Positions 1 through 7,145 of a DNA stretch of 9,283 nt are shown here, piece after piece. A program made the position numbers and the translations under genes. Origin of the DNA: Verrucomicrobiales bacterium (GTDB taxonomy: Bacteria > Verrucomicrobiota > Verrucomicrobiia > Verrucomicrobiales > V1-33); assembly GCA_023253495.1 (NCBI GenBank), contig JALRGF010000364.1, forward strand, positions 1-9,283, given 5' to 3'. The notes under the pieces are model-generated. The model was not told the DNA's origin, searched no databases, and saw nothing but the letters and a program-made list of their open reading frames with translations. Numbering within the stretch: the first letter of the stretch is position 1; every line of letters starts with the position of its first letter.

Positions 1-1584
1 GCCGGCAAGGGCACCCTGCTGGCGGCCGCCGGTGCGGATGGTCTGCTGCGGGTCTACCCGTTTTCGCCGGAGGCGCCGCCCGCCGAAGCAGTGCCGGTGC
101 GCGACGTGCGGCTGGGCGACCAGGCTCCGGCTTTCCTGACCACGCTCGATCCGGCCGGCTCCCAGATCCTCTGGGGAACCGGCGATGCCGTGATCCGCGT
201 GCTGGACGCGGCCACCGGCCAGGAAGTCCGCCAGCTTTCCTGCGAACACCCGGCCCAGCCGGCCGTCACCCGGGCCCAACGCCTGGCCGAGGCCGCCCAA
301 CGGCACGCCGACGGCCGCTCGGCCCGCGCCACCGCCGCCACCGAAGCCGCAAAAAAAGAATCAGAGGCCGCCCGCGCCGCTCACGATACCATGGAAAAAG
401 CCCGGGCCGAATGGCAGCGGAAAGTGGCGGCGGCCGCGGCGGCCGCGGAGGCGCTGCGCGCGCGGCCTGACGAGGCCCCGCGTCAGGAAGCCGCCACCAA
501 GGCGGCCGCCGAGGCCGAGGCCGCCGAACGCGCCTTTGTCAACGCCCGCACCAACGCCGAACTCGGCGTCCGCCTCGCCGGCCAGGCGCTCCAGAACCAG
601 ATCGCGGCCGAAGCCTCCCAGTCGGCCGCCGGCACCGCGCTTGCGGAAGCCCGCGCCGCGCTGGAGGCCGCCCGCCAGCTCCCGCCATTTCCTGCCGTCA
701 CCTCCGCCGCGGTCCTGGCCGACGGGCGCACCGTGGTGCTCGTCGCCGGAGGCGCGCGCGCCCAGTGGCACTGCCTGCAGTCGGGCGCCCTCGTCGATGC
801 CGCCGAATGGAACGCTCCGCTCGCGGTGGTCGCCGGCGACCGCCTGCTCGCCGTGACAGCGGACCGGTCGACTGTCCTGCTGCCGGCCCGCCGTCCGTGG
901 GCGCTCGAGCGCACGCTCGGTGCGGCCGATGATCCGGCGGTTTTCGGCGACCGCGTCACCTCGCTCGGTTTCTCATCCGACGCCCGCCTGCTCGCCACCG
1001 GCGGCGGCATCCCATCGCGCGGCGGCGAAGTCAAAGTCTGGAACACCCGCGACGGGTCGCTCGCCCTGACCCTCAAGGACCCCCACTCGGACACCGTCAA
1101 TGCGCTCGCCTTTTCCCCTGACGATTCCCTGCTGGCCACCGCCGGCAGCGACCGCTGGGCCCGCGTGTTCCGGGTCACCGATGGCGAACGCGTCGCGTCT
1201 TTCGAGGGGCACGCGGCCCACGTCCTCAGCATCGCGTGGCGCGGCGACGGGCTGGCTCTGGCCACCGGCGGCGCCGACCGCTCCCTCCGCACCTGGGACC
1301 TGCTCGACGCCCGTCAGCTCGCCAACAACACGTCCTTCGGCAAGGAGGTCAGTGCGGTCGGCTGGCTCGGTGCCGGCGACGTCGTCGCCAGCGCCAGCGG
1401 CGATGCCACCGTCCGCCTCAACGACGACCGCCTGCCCGGAGCCAGCGGATTCGCGTTCTGCCTCGCCACCGACCGCGCCGGCACCCTGGTCGCCGCCGGC
1501 GGCGAGGACGGCGTGCTGCGTCTGTGGAACACCGCGGACAAAAAACTTCTCCACGAAGTCGCCGCGAGCGCGGCCCCGCAGTGA
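1..1584 (+). CDS. WD40 repeat protein with internal coiled coil (5'-truncated)
   Basis: The reading frame is open from the first base to TGA at 1582-1584 (527 residues visible). The true start lies upstream, so the GTG at 91 is probably an internal Val codon. Residues 1-22 look like the end of a propeller blade, and about 35-80 form another (VIRVLDAATGQEV). Residues about 89-225 are a long Ala/Glu/Arg-rich helix predicted by eye to be a coiled coil. Residues about 229-270 resume beta-strand character. From residue 317 five WD40-like blades follow, with repeated signatures such as LAFSPDDSLLATAGSD, VKVWNT, LRTWDLL and LRLWNT. WD40 propellers are protein-interaction scaffolds. Related planctomycete and verrucomicrobial proteins often carry an N-terminal cytochrome c domain, but no CxxCH haem motif is visible here and that part could be outside the window. 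The gene is separated from the polysaccharide cluster by 548 nt and is probably not part of it. The fold is secure and the cellular role unknown. Confidence 0.88.
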   Translation, partial: AGKGTLLAAAGADGLLRVYPFSPEAPPAEAVPVRDVRLGDQAPAFLTTLDPAGSQILWGTGDAVIRVLDAATGQEVRQLSCEHPAQPAVTRAQRLAEAAQRHADGRSARATAATEAAKKESEAARAAHDTMEKARAEWQRKVAAAAAAAEALRARPDEAPRQEAATKAAAEAEAAERAFVNARTNAELGVRLAGQALQNQIAAEASQSAAGTALAEARAALEAARQLPPFPAVTSAAVLADGRTVVLVAGGARAQWHCLQSGALVDAAEWNAPLAVVAGDRLLAVTADRSTVLLPARRPWALERTLGAADDPAVFGDRVTSLGFSSDARLLATGGGIPSRGGEVKVWNTRDGSLALTLKDPHSDTVNALAFSPDDSLLATAGSDRWARVFRVTDGERVASFEGHAAHVLSIAWRGDGLALATGGADRSLRTWDLLDARQLANNTSFGKEVSAVGWLGAGDVVASASGDATVRLNDDRLPGASGFAFCLATDRAGTLVAAGGEDGVLRLWNTADKKLLHEVAASAAPQ

Positions 1585-1613
1585 AATGCGGTCCCGGCCC
1601 ACTCGACAGCTTT

Positions 1614-1666
1614 CCCCGCCGCCGGACCACCGTACCCCGGCGCGCGGGCGGTCTCTGTGCATTTTT
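1614..1666 (+). terminator. Possible intrinsic terminator of the WD40 gene
   Basis: About 30 nt after the WD40 stop codon, CCGCC-GCCGG (1616-1625) can pair with CCGGC (1637-1641) and GGCGG (1647-1651), leaving a 5-nt bulge on the right arm. A run of five T lies at 1662-1666. The T-run sits about 10 nt past the stem, which is further than in a classical terminator, and GC-rich DNA pairs by chance easily. Position favours the call and structure only weakly. Confidence 0.25.
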
Positions 1667-1810
1667 CTGATTGATAATGCGCCAGATGGCGTGAATTTAC
1701 GACCATGTCGGCTCGCTGCCCCGCGCCCGCAAACATCCCTTCGGGCACCGGTTTTTCTCCGGATTCCCGCGTCCTTTCTTCGTCGATCGGTACTTTCCAA
1801 ATTCACCAGC

Positions 1811-1832
1811 ATTCACGCTGCCCAGCGTGAAT
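1811..1832. repeat. Perfect inverted repeat, 10-bp arms with 2-nt centre
   Basis: ATTCACGCTG at 1811-1820 is exactly complementary to CAGCGTGAAT at 1823-1832, separated by CC. A further ATTCAC lies at 1801-1806, exactly 10 bp before the left arm, and GCGTGAAT (the outer part of the right arm) recurs at 1689-1696. No T-run follows on either strand, so a terminator is unlikely. Dyad symmetry with extra half sites, one of them a helical turn away, is what a dimeric regulator's operator looks like. The bound protein is unknown. Confidence 0.6.
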
Positions 1833-1892
1833 GAAAAATTCCTCAAGCCCCTCTCTTCCAGCACCCATGCAGCCTCTTGCCAAAGAGCGTCA

Positions 1893-1932
1893 GGAAAGGC
1901 CCGACAGCCAGTCCGGTCGGCTTTCCGGTTTT
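1893..1932 (+). terminator. Possible stem-loop with short T-run
   Basis: GGAAAG (1893-1898) and CCGAC (1901-1905) pair with GTCGG (1916-1920) and CTTTCC (1921-1926). This gives 11 bp with a 2-nt bulge and a 10-nt loop, followed by GG and four T (1929-1932). It resembles a weak rho-independent terminator reading rightward, or a leader RNA structure. It lies about 310 nt after the nearest upstream stop, so what it would terminate is unclear. Confidence 0.25.
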
Positions 1933-2007
1933 CAGAGAGGAAGCGATATCGTGCCACAATCCACTCTAAGGGAATGGGAGCCCTATTCGTTTTTGCCAAG
2001 GGGAGGA

Positions 2008-2100
2008 TTGCGACAATAATTTATTCCATAATAGCCATATTATCCATAAAAAGACTGATTGGATTGAGTTGAGCCAGTACAGTCGTTATCAAAAAAAGTA
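2008..2100 (+). promoter_or_regulatory. AT-rich putative promoter/operator region of the polysaccharide cluster
   Basis: This tract is far more AT-rich than its surroundings and ends 33 nt before the first candidate start codon of the cluster. It holds ATAATA (2028-2033) and TATTAT (2038-2043) as an inverted repeat around GCCA. CCATA occurs three times at an exact 9-bp period (2026, 2035, 2044). A seven-A run lies at 2091-2097. Possible sigma-70-like elements are TTGCGA (2008-2013) with TAATAG (2029-2034, 15-bp spacer), and TTGAGT (2064-2069) with TTATCA (2086-2091, 16-bp spacer). None is a strong consensus match, so the region is supported better than any one hexamer pair. Confidence 0.4.
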
Positions 2101-2132
2101 GTCCTCGCCGGACATTTACCCTGTGATACTGT

Positions 2133-3044
<912 letters not shown>

Positions 3045-3120
3045 ATCGAAGCCTGATCTGTTCCGTTCCGGGGATGACAACCGCCCGCCACTCCGGCAGC
3101 ACCGGCCCATTCGGTGGCGA

Positions 3121-3132
3121 GGTCCGCGGACC
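3121..3132. repeat. 12-bp perfect palindrome in the gap after the sugar transferase
   Basis: GGTCCGCGGACC is self-complementary. It lies in the 187-nt gap (3045-3231) between the sugar transferase and the dehydrogenase. Downstream, ACGGTC (3157-3162) can pair with GACCGT (3176-3181) around a 13-nt loop. Neither is followed by a proper T-run. They may be mRNA processing or attenuation structures, a regulator site, or chance in GC-rich DNA. Confidence 0.3.
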
Positions 3133-3180
3133 CTTTCACCTGCTTGCACCATGCCGACGGTCTTGCCGGCGCTCTGACCG

Positions 3181-3231
3181 TTTCCGCTCCGTCCGTTTCC
3201 TCCGGTCACTTTTTCCGTTGTTCCCATTCTC
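3181..3231 (+). promoter_or_regulatory. Pyrimidine-rich leader before the dehydrogenase, no Shine-Dalgarno
   Basis: Of the 51 bases immediately before the ATG at 3232, 42 are C or T and no GGAGG-like sequence is present. Pyrimidine-rich leaders without a Shine-Dalgarno also precede the starts at 4862, 6022 and 7146. This suggests initiation through ribosomal protein S1 or an unstructured leader rather than anti-SD pairing. The mechanism is inference; the base composition is direct. Confidence 0.4.
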
Positions 3232-4347
3232 ATGAATCCACTTTCTGTCGGTGTCGTCGGCTGCGGCTACTGGGGTCCGAATCTGGTGCGTAATTTCCGC
3301 AGCCTTCCCCACACCCGGGTCGGGGCGCTGTGCGACCTCAACGAGAGCCGCCTCCAGCATATGAGGCAGTTGTATCCGGAGGTCGCAGGCGTTACTGACT
3401 ACAATTCTCTGCTGCAGGAGACCGGCGTTGAGGCGGTGGTGGTGGCGGCTCCGGTCCGGTTTCACCACCCGCTGGCCAAGGCTGCGCTTGAGGCGGGCAA
3501 ACACGTGATGATCGAGAAGCCGATGGCGGCCTCCGTGGGCGAGTGCGAGGAATTGGTGGATCTGGCCCGGCGCCGTGGGCTGGTCCTGATGGTGGGCCAC
3601 ACTTTCCTGTATTCGGCAGCGGTCCGCAAAATTGCCGAGATCATCCGGTCCGGGGACATCGGAGATATCCGCTACATCAACGCGCGACGCCTGAATCTCG
3701 GCCTTTTTCAGAAGGACATCAATGTGGCTTGGGATCTCGCGCCGCACGACATCTCGATCATTCTTCACCTGCTGCAGCAATACCCCTCAGTTATCAATTG
3801 TCAGGGCAACGCCCATGTCACTCCCGGAATCGAGGACGTGACCAATATGTCGCTCAGTTTCGGTCAGGAACGTTTCGCCACCATCCAGAGCAGCTGGCTG
3901 GAGCCGCGCAAGGTGCGGGAAATGACCATCGTGGGCACCAAGGGCATGATCGTCTATGACGACCTGCAGGCGCAGCAGGCGATCCGTGTGTACGACGTGC
4001 GGGTGGATCGGCCGCCGCATTATGATACCTTCGGCGACTTTCAGTACTCGTACCACTATGGCGACAGCCATATCCCCTACCTGCGTCAGGAGGAGCCGCT
4101 GAAGATCGAGTGCCAGCATTTTGTCGACTGCATCCGCTCCGGCGACACCCCGGTGACGGATGGTCACCAGGGGCTGGAGCTGGTCCGCATTCTGGAGGCG
4201 TCGTCCCGGTCGCTGCAAGCCAATGGCGCCCCGGTCCGGTTGGACCGTCCGGGGGCCTCTGGCGATGCGCTCCCTGGCGATGCCCACGGCTCTTCCGTTT
4301 CCACCCTGTCCGCCGTCGCGGCGGTCTCCCTGAGCCCCTCCGCATGA
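3232..4347 (+). CDS. Gfo/Idh/MocA dehydrogenase, WlbA/WbpB-like nucleotide-sugar 3-dehydrogenase
   Basis: 371 residues. The N-terminal Rossmann fold opens with GVVGCGYWGPN (residues 7-17), the dinucleotide-binding glycine motif. EKP at 95-97 carries the family's active-site lysine (Lys96). WDLAPHD at 167-173 supplies the conserved histidine (His172). In the WlbA/WbpB group this enzyme oxidises C3 of UDP-N-acetylglucosaminuronate with NAD+, giving the 3-keto sugar for an aminotransferase. Both partner activities lie directly downstream, which supports that role over other Gfo/Idh substrates, although a dTDP- or other UDP-sugar cannot be excluded. Residues after about 341 form a Ser/Ala-rich tail beyond the usual end of the fold. 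The TGA overlaps the next gene's start (ATGA at 4344-4347), so translation is probably coupled. Family assignment is secure; substrate is inferred. Confidence 0.9.
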   Translation: MNPLSVGVVGCGYWGPNLVRNFRSLPHTRVGALCDLNESRLQHMRQLYPEVAGVTDYNSLLQETGVEAVVVAAPVRFHHPLAKAALEAGKHVMIEKPMAASVGECEELVDLARRRGLVLMVGHTFLYSAAVRKIAEIIRSGDIGDIRYINARRLNLGLFQKDINVAWDLAPHDISIILHLLQQYPSVINCQGNAHVTPGIEDVTNMSLSFGQERFATIQSSWLEPRKVREMTIVGTKGMIVYDDLQAQQAIRVYDVRVDRPPHYDTFGDFQYSYHYGDSHIPYLRQEEPLKIECQHFVDCIRSGDTPVTDGHQGLELVRILEASSRSLQANGAPVRLDRPGASGDALPGDAHGSSVSTLSAVAAVSLSPSA

Positions 4348-4865
4348 ATTCTGATTCCGCCATCGGCGTGCGCATCGCTCCGGACGTGACCCTCGGCCGG
4401 GATGTGAAGCTCTTCGCTTTTGTCAATCTTTACGGCTGTGAGATCGGCGATGAGACGCGGATCGGGACGTTCGTGGAGATCCAGAAAGGCGCCAAAATTG
4501 GACGCCGCTGCAAGATCAGCAGCCACACGTTCATCTGTGAAGGGGTGACCATCGGGGACGGTGTCTTCATCGGCCATGGCGTCACTTTTGTGAACGACCG
4601 CCGTCCGCGCGCCACCACCGCTGATGGCTCGCTGCAGACGGAGGCCGACTGGTCCTGTGAGCGCACCGTGATTGAAAACGGGGCGTCCATCGGCTCGGGG
4701 GTCACCCTGCTCGGCGGCGTCACCGTCGGCGAGAACGCCTTGATCGGCGCCGGCAGTGTGGTCACCCGCGATGTGCCGCCGGGCGTCACTGTTGCCGGCA
4801 ATCCGGCCCGGCCGCTGCGCGCCTCCGCTCCCCGTGGTCCCGAAACTTTTTCCACAACCCCATGA
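4344..4865 (+). CDS. Hexapeptide-repeat N-acetyltransferase, WlbB/WbpD-like
   Basis: 173 residues, starting at the ATG that overlaps the preceding stop by 4 nt; the longer upstream frame lies inside the dehydrogenase and is not used. The protein is a left-handed beta-helix of hexapeptide repeats: IAPDVTLGRDV, CEIGDETRIGTFVEIQKGAKIG, GVTIGDGVFIGHGVTF, then ASIGSGVTLLGGVTVGENALIGAGSVV, ending in the typical AGNPARPLR. The insert with FVNDRRPRA (residues 82-90) is characteristic of the sugar N-acetyltransferases that modify 3-amino nucleotide sugars using acetyl-CoA, such as WlbB, WbpD and FdtC. It would act after the aminotransferase encoded next, converting the 3-amino group to 3-acetamido, in the cytoplasm, probably as a trimer as the fold usually is. 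The exact sugar is inferred from context. Its stop overlaps the next start (ATGA at 4862-4865). Confidence 0.88.
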   Translation: MNSDSAIGVRIAPDVTLGRDVKLFAFVNLYGCEIGDETRIGTFVEIQKGAKIGRRCKISSHTFICEGVTIGDGVFIGHGVTFVNDRRPRATTADGSLQTEADWSCERTVIENGASIGSGVTLLGGVTVGENALIGAGSVVTRDVPPGVTVAGNPARPLRASAPRGPETFSTTP

Positions 4866-5980
4866 AAGTCCCGTTTCTCGACCTCCAAGCGCACCACGCT
4901 CCGCACCTGCCGGAATTTGAAGAGGCCATCCGGGGGGTGATCTCCAGCGGAGCGTTTGCCGGCGGTCCGTATGTGGCGGCTTTCGAAAAGGAGTTTGCCG
5001 CCTTCTGCCACACGCCGTGTGCTGTCGGGGTGGGCAACGGCACGGACGCGCTCTGGCTGCCGCTGCTCGCCTTCGGGGTCGGGCCCGGCGATGAGGTCAT
5101 CACCTCGCCGGCCACCTTCATGGCCACGGCGGAGGCGGTTTCCTATTGCGGGGCCAAGCCGATTTTTGTCGACATTGACGAGCGCACCTACACCATCGAT
5201 CCCTCGCTGATCGAGGCCGCCATCACGCCCCGCACCAGGGCGATCATCCCCGTTCACCTGCACGGGCAGATCGCCGACATGGATCCGATCCTCGCCATCG
5301 CCCGCCGGCACGGGCTCTTTGTCATCGAAGATTCCTGCCAGGCACACGGAGCGGACTACCGGGGACGGCGCGCCGGAACGATGGGCGATGCCGGCGCCTT
5401 CAGCTTCTATCCGGGCAAAAATCTCGGTGCCTTCGGCGAGGCCGGAGCCGTGGTCACCCATAACCAGGAGGTGGCAGACCGTATCATGACGCTCCGTGAA
5501 CACGGTCAGAGCCGGAAATACTACCACTCCATGGTCGGATGGAACTGCCGCATGGACGGCATCCAGGCCGCCGTGCTCAGCATCAAGCTGCGTCACCTGG
5601 AGCATTCCAACCGGCGCCGGCGCGAACACGCCGCGCTTTACAATCAGCTGTTGGCCGAGGTTGAAGAGGTCATCCGGCCGACCGAGGCCGCTTCCGGCCA
5701 CAGCGTCTATCATATTTACGCGGTGCGGGTGGCGGACCGCGACGGCGTGATGAGCCGGCTTGGCGAGGCCGGTATCGGCACCGGTATCCATTATCCGGTT
5801 CCGGTGCATCTGCAGGAGGCCTACCGCGACCTCGGATACCGCGAAGGGGATCTGCCGATCGCGGAACGGGTCTCCTCCGAATTGCTCTCGCTCCCGATGT
5901 TTCCTGAATTGACCGAGGACCAGATCCGCTACGTGGTCGATCAGCTCAAGGCCGCTGTCCGCACCCCGGTGGCGGCCTGA
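4862..5980 (+). CDS. DegT/DnrJ/EryC1 PLP-dependent sugar aminotransferase, WlbC/WbpE-like
   Basis: 372 residues, full family length. It begins MKVPFLDLQ, the usual opening of sugar aminotransferases. NGTDAL (residues 59-64) is the PLP-phosphate loop. EDSCQAHGA (156-164) gives Asp157, which contacts the pyridine nitrogen, and Gln160. FYPGKNLGAFGEAGAV (182-197) contains the Schiff-base Lys186. HYPVPVHLQ near residue 315 is the conserved C-terminal family motif. The enzyme transfers an amino group, normally from glutamate, to a keto nucleotide sugar. Lying in a translationally coupled set with a 3-dehydrogenase and a 3-N-acetyltransferase, it most likely aminates C3 of the sugar. It starts within the preceding stop codon (4-nt overlap) and is followed by a 41-nt gap to the FemAB-like gene. 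Family certain; substrate inferred. Confidence 0.92.
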   Translation: MKVPFLDLQAHHAPHLPEFEEAIRGVISSGAFAGGPYVAAFEKEFAAFCHTPCAVGVGNGTDALWLPLLAFGVGPGDEVITSPATFMATAEAVSYCGAKPIFVDIDERTYTIDPSLIEAAITPRTRAIIPVHLHGQIADMDPILAIARRHGLFVIEDSCQAHGADYRGRRAGTMGDAGAFSFYPGKNLGAFGEAGAVVTHNQEVADRIMTLREHGQSRKYYHSMVGWNCRMDGIQAAVLSIKLRHLEHSNRRRREHAALYNQLLAEVEEVIRPTEAASGHSVYHIYAVRVADRDGVMSRLGEAGIGTGIHYPVPVHLQEAYRDLGYREGDLPIAERVSSELLSLPMFPELTEDQIRYVVDQLKAAVRTPVAA

Positions 5981-6021
5981 GTCCTTCCGGCCCCTGGTCC
6001 CGGTTTTCCCGCCTCTCCTTG

Positions 6022-7119
6022 ATGATCCGCCTCGCTTCCCGCATGTTCCCCGATCCTTCTGCCGAAGGCCTCACGGCGGCGGCGCTGGAGGTGCGTGCGA
6101 TCGACCCGCTGGCCGATCCGGAATGGGACCGCTGGGTGTCCGGGCATCCGGAAGCCACCCCTTTCCACCGCGCGGCCTGGGCCCGGGTGCTGGTGCGCAC
6201 CTATGGTCACCGTCCGAGGTATCTGGCTTTCCTGCGCCACCGGCGACCCGTGGCGCTGCTGCCGTTGATGGAAGTCAACAGCCGGCTGACCGGGTGCCGC
6301 GCGGTCTGCGTGCCGTTTGCCGACGTTTGTGCCCCTCTGATCTTTGAGTCGCTTGACCCGCGCCTGCTGCTTGACGTCGTACTCCGTCTGGCGGAGGCGC
6401 ATTCCTGGCGGCACGTCGAATTCAGAGGTCCGTCCGGTTTGCCGGCTGCGGCCGTGCCCTCGGTCGCCTTCTGCGCCCATGAACTGGATATGAGCCCGGG
6501 TCCCGACCGCCTGCTGGCCGGGTTTGATCCGGCGGTCCGCCGTGCGCTGCGCAAAGCTGAGCGGGAAGGGGTCAGGACTGAGATCCGCACGGATGCGGAG
6601 GCGGTCGCCACCTTCCGCCGGCTGCATGCGCGGACCCGTCGTCGCCATGGGGCCCCGCCGCAGCCGGACCGGTTTTTTGACGCCATTCGCGAGGAGATTC
6701 TGGCCCCGGGTCACGGGGCGGTGGTGCTGGCCTCGCTCGGGGGCGCACCGGCGGCGGCCGCGGTCTTTTTTCACTCCGAGGGCCGGGCGGTGTACAAATT
6801 CGGGGCCAGCGACGAGCGGGCCCAGTCGTCCCGGGCGAACAACCTGGCCATGTGGCGGGGCCTGCAGTGGCTCGCCTCCCGGGGTGCGACTTCCCTGCAC
6901 TTCGGGCGCACTTCCTGCTCACAGAATGGCCTGCGCCGCTTCAAGCGCGCCTGGGGTGCCGTCGAATCCTCTCTGCCTTATTTCAAACTTCAGCCACCCG
7001 CTCTCCACTGGGACCGCGACCGTGACCGGGGGGCGGGATGGCACACTTCTGTTTTTTCCAGGCTGCCTCTGCCAGTCAACCGTCTGCTGGGTGCCGCCCT
7101 CTACCCTCACCTCGACTGA
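6022..7119 (+). CDS. FemAB/GNAT-like acyl- or aminoacyltransferase
   Basis: 365 residues from ATG 6022; a TTG directly before it (6019) could add one residue, and ATG 6043 is a further alternative. The sequence resembles the BioF2/Acetyltransf_6 (FemAB-like) family found in exopolysaccharide and exosortase gene clusters. The N-terminal half contains TPFHRAAWARVLVRTYGHRP (residues 46-65), and the C-terminal acyltransferase half contains YKFGASDERAQSSRANNLAMW (258-278) followed by LHFGRTSCSQNGLRRFKRAWG (292-312), close to the typical FGR-S-x-x-GxxxFKxxWG pattern. Classical FemABX proteins add amino acids from aminoacyl-tRNA to cell-wall precursors; the polysaccharide-cluster relatives have no firmly established substrate. 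It sits between the sugar aminotransferase and the chain-length gene, so decoration of the polymer is a reasonable inference. No membrane segment or signal peptide is obvious. Confidence 0.82.
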   Translation: MIRLASRMFPDPSAEGLTAAALEVRAIDPLADPEWDRWVSGHPEATPFHRAAWARVLVRTYGHRPRYLAFLRHRRPVALLPLMEVNSRLTGCRAVCVPFADVCAPLIFESLDPRLLLDVVLRLAEAHSWRHVEFRGPSGLPAAAVPSVAFCAHELDMSPGPDRLLAGFDPAVRRALRKAEREGVRTEIRTDAEAVATFRRLHARTRRRHGAPPQPDRFFDAIREEILAPGHGAVVLASLGGAPAAAAVFFHSEGRAVYKFGASDERAQSSRANNLAMWRGLQWLASRGATSLHFGRTSCSQNGLRRFKRAWGAVESSLPYFKLQPPALHWDRDRDRGAGWHTSVFSRLPLPVNRLLGAALYPHLD

Positions 7120-7145
7120 ATACCCCTCCATACCCAATCGCGACC

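Larger units (their letters stand above)
1585..2132. other. Non-coding intergenic region with hairpins and AT-rich island
   Basis: This 548-nt gap separates the WD40 gene from the polysaccharide cluster. The short frames crossing it (for example 1827-2072 on + and 1697-1999 on -) show no recognisable protein family and run through a palindrome and an AT-rich tract, so I do not call them genes. The left half is GC-rich with two weak hairpins. The right part (about 2010-2100) is strikingly AT-rich for this genome and contains poly-A and short repeats. It most likely holds the end of the WD40 transcript and the promoter of the downstream cluster. Confidence 0.7.

Noticed and set aside
483..1292. 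Minus-strand and alternate-frame openings across the WD40 gene
   Set aside because: Low-complexity Ala/Arg/Pro products typical of GC-rich shadows; the frame 1 WD40 repeats explain this DNA.
1686..1703. TGGC-containing stretch considered as a sigma-54 promoter
   Set aside because: The downstream TTGC element is missing at the required spacing.
1827..2072. Short + strand reading frame of 81 codons in the intergenic region
   Set aside because: It starts inside the palindrome, has no recognisable family or ribosome site, and its C-terminal hydrophobic stretch is just the AT-rich promoter-like tract translated.
4430..5809. Minus-strand frame of 459 codons opposite the acetyltransferase and aminotransferase genes
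   Set aside because: The antisense product has no recognisable motifs, while the + strand carries complete catalytic motifs for two known families.
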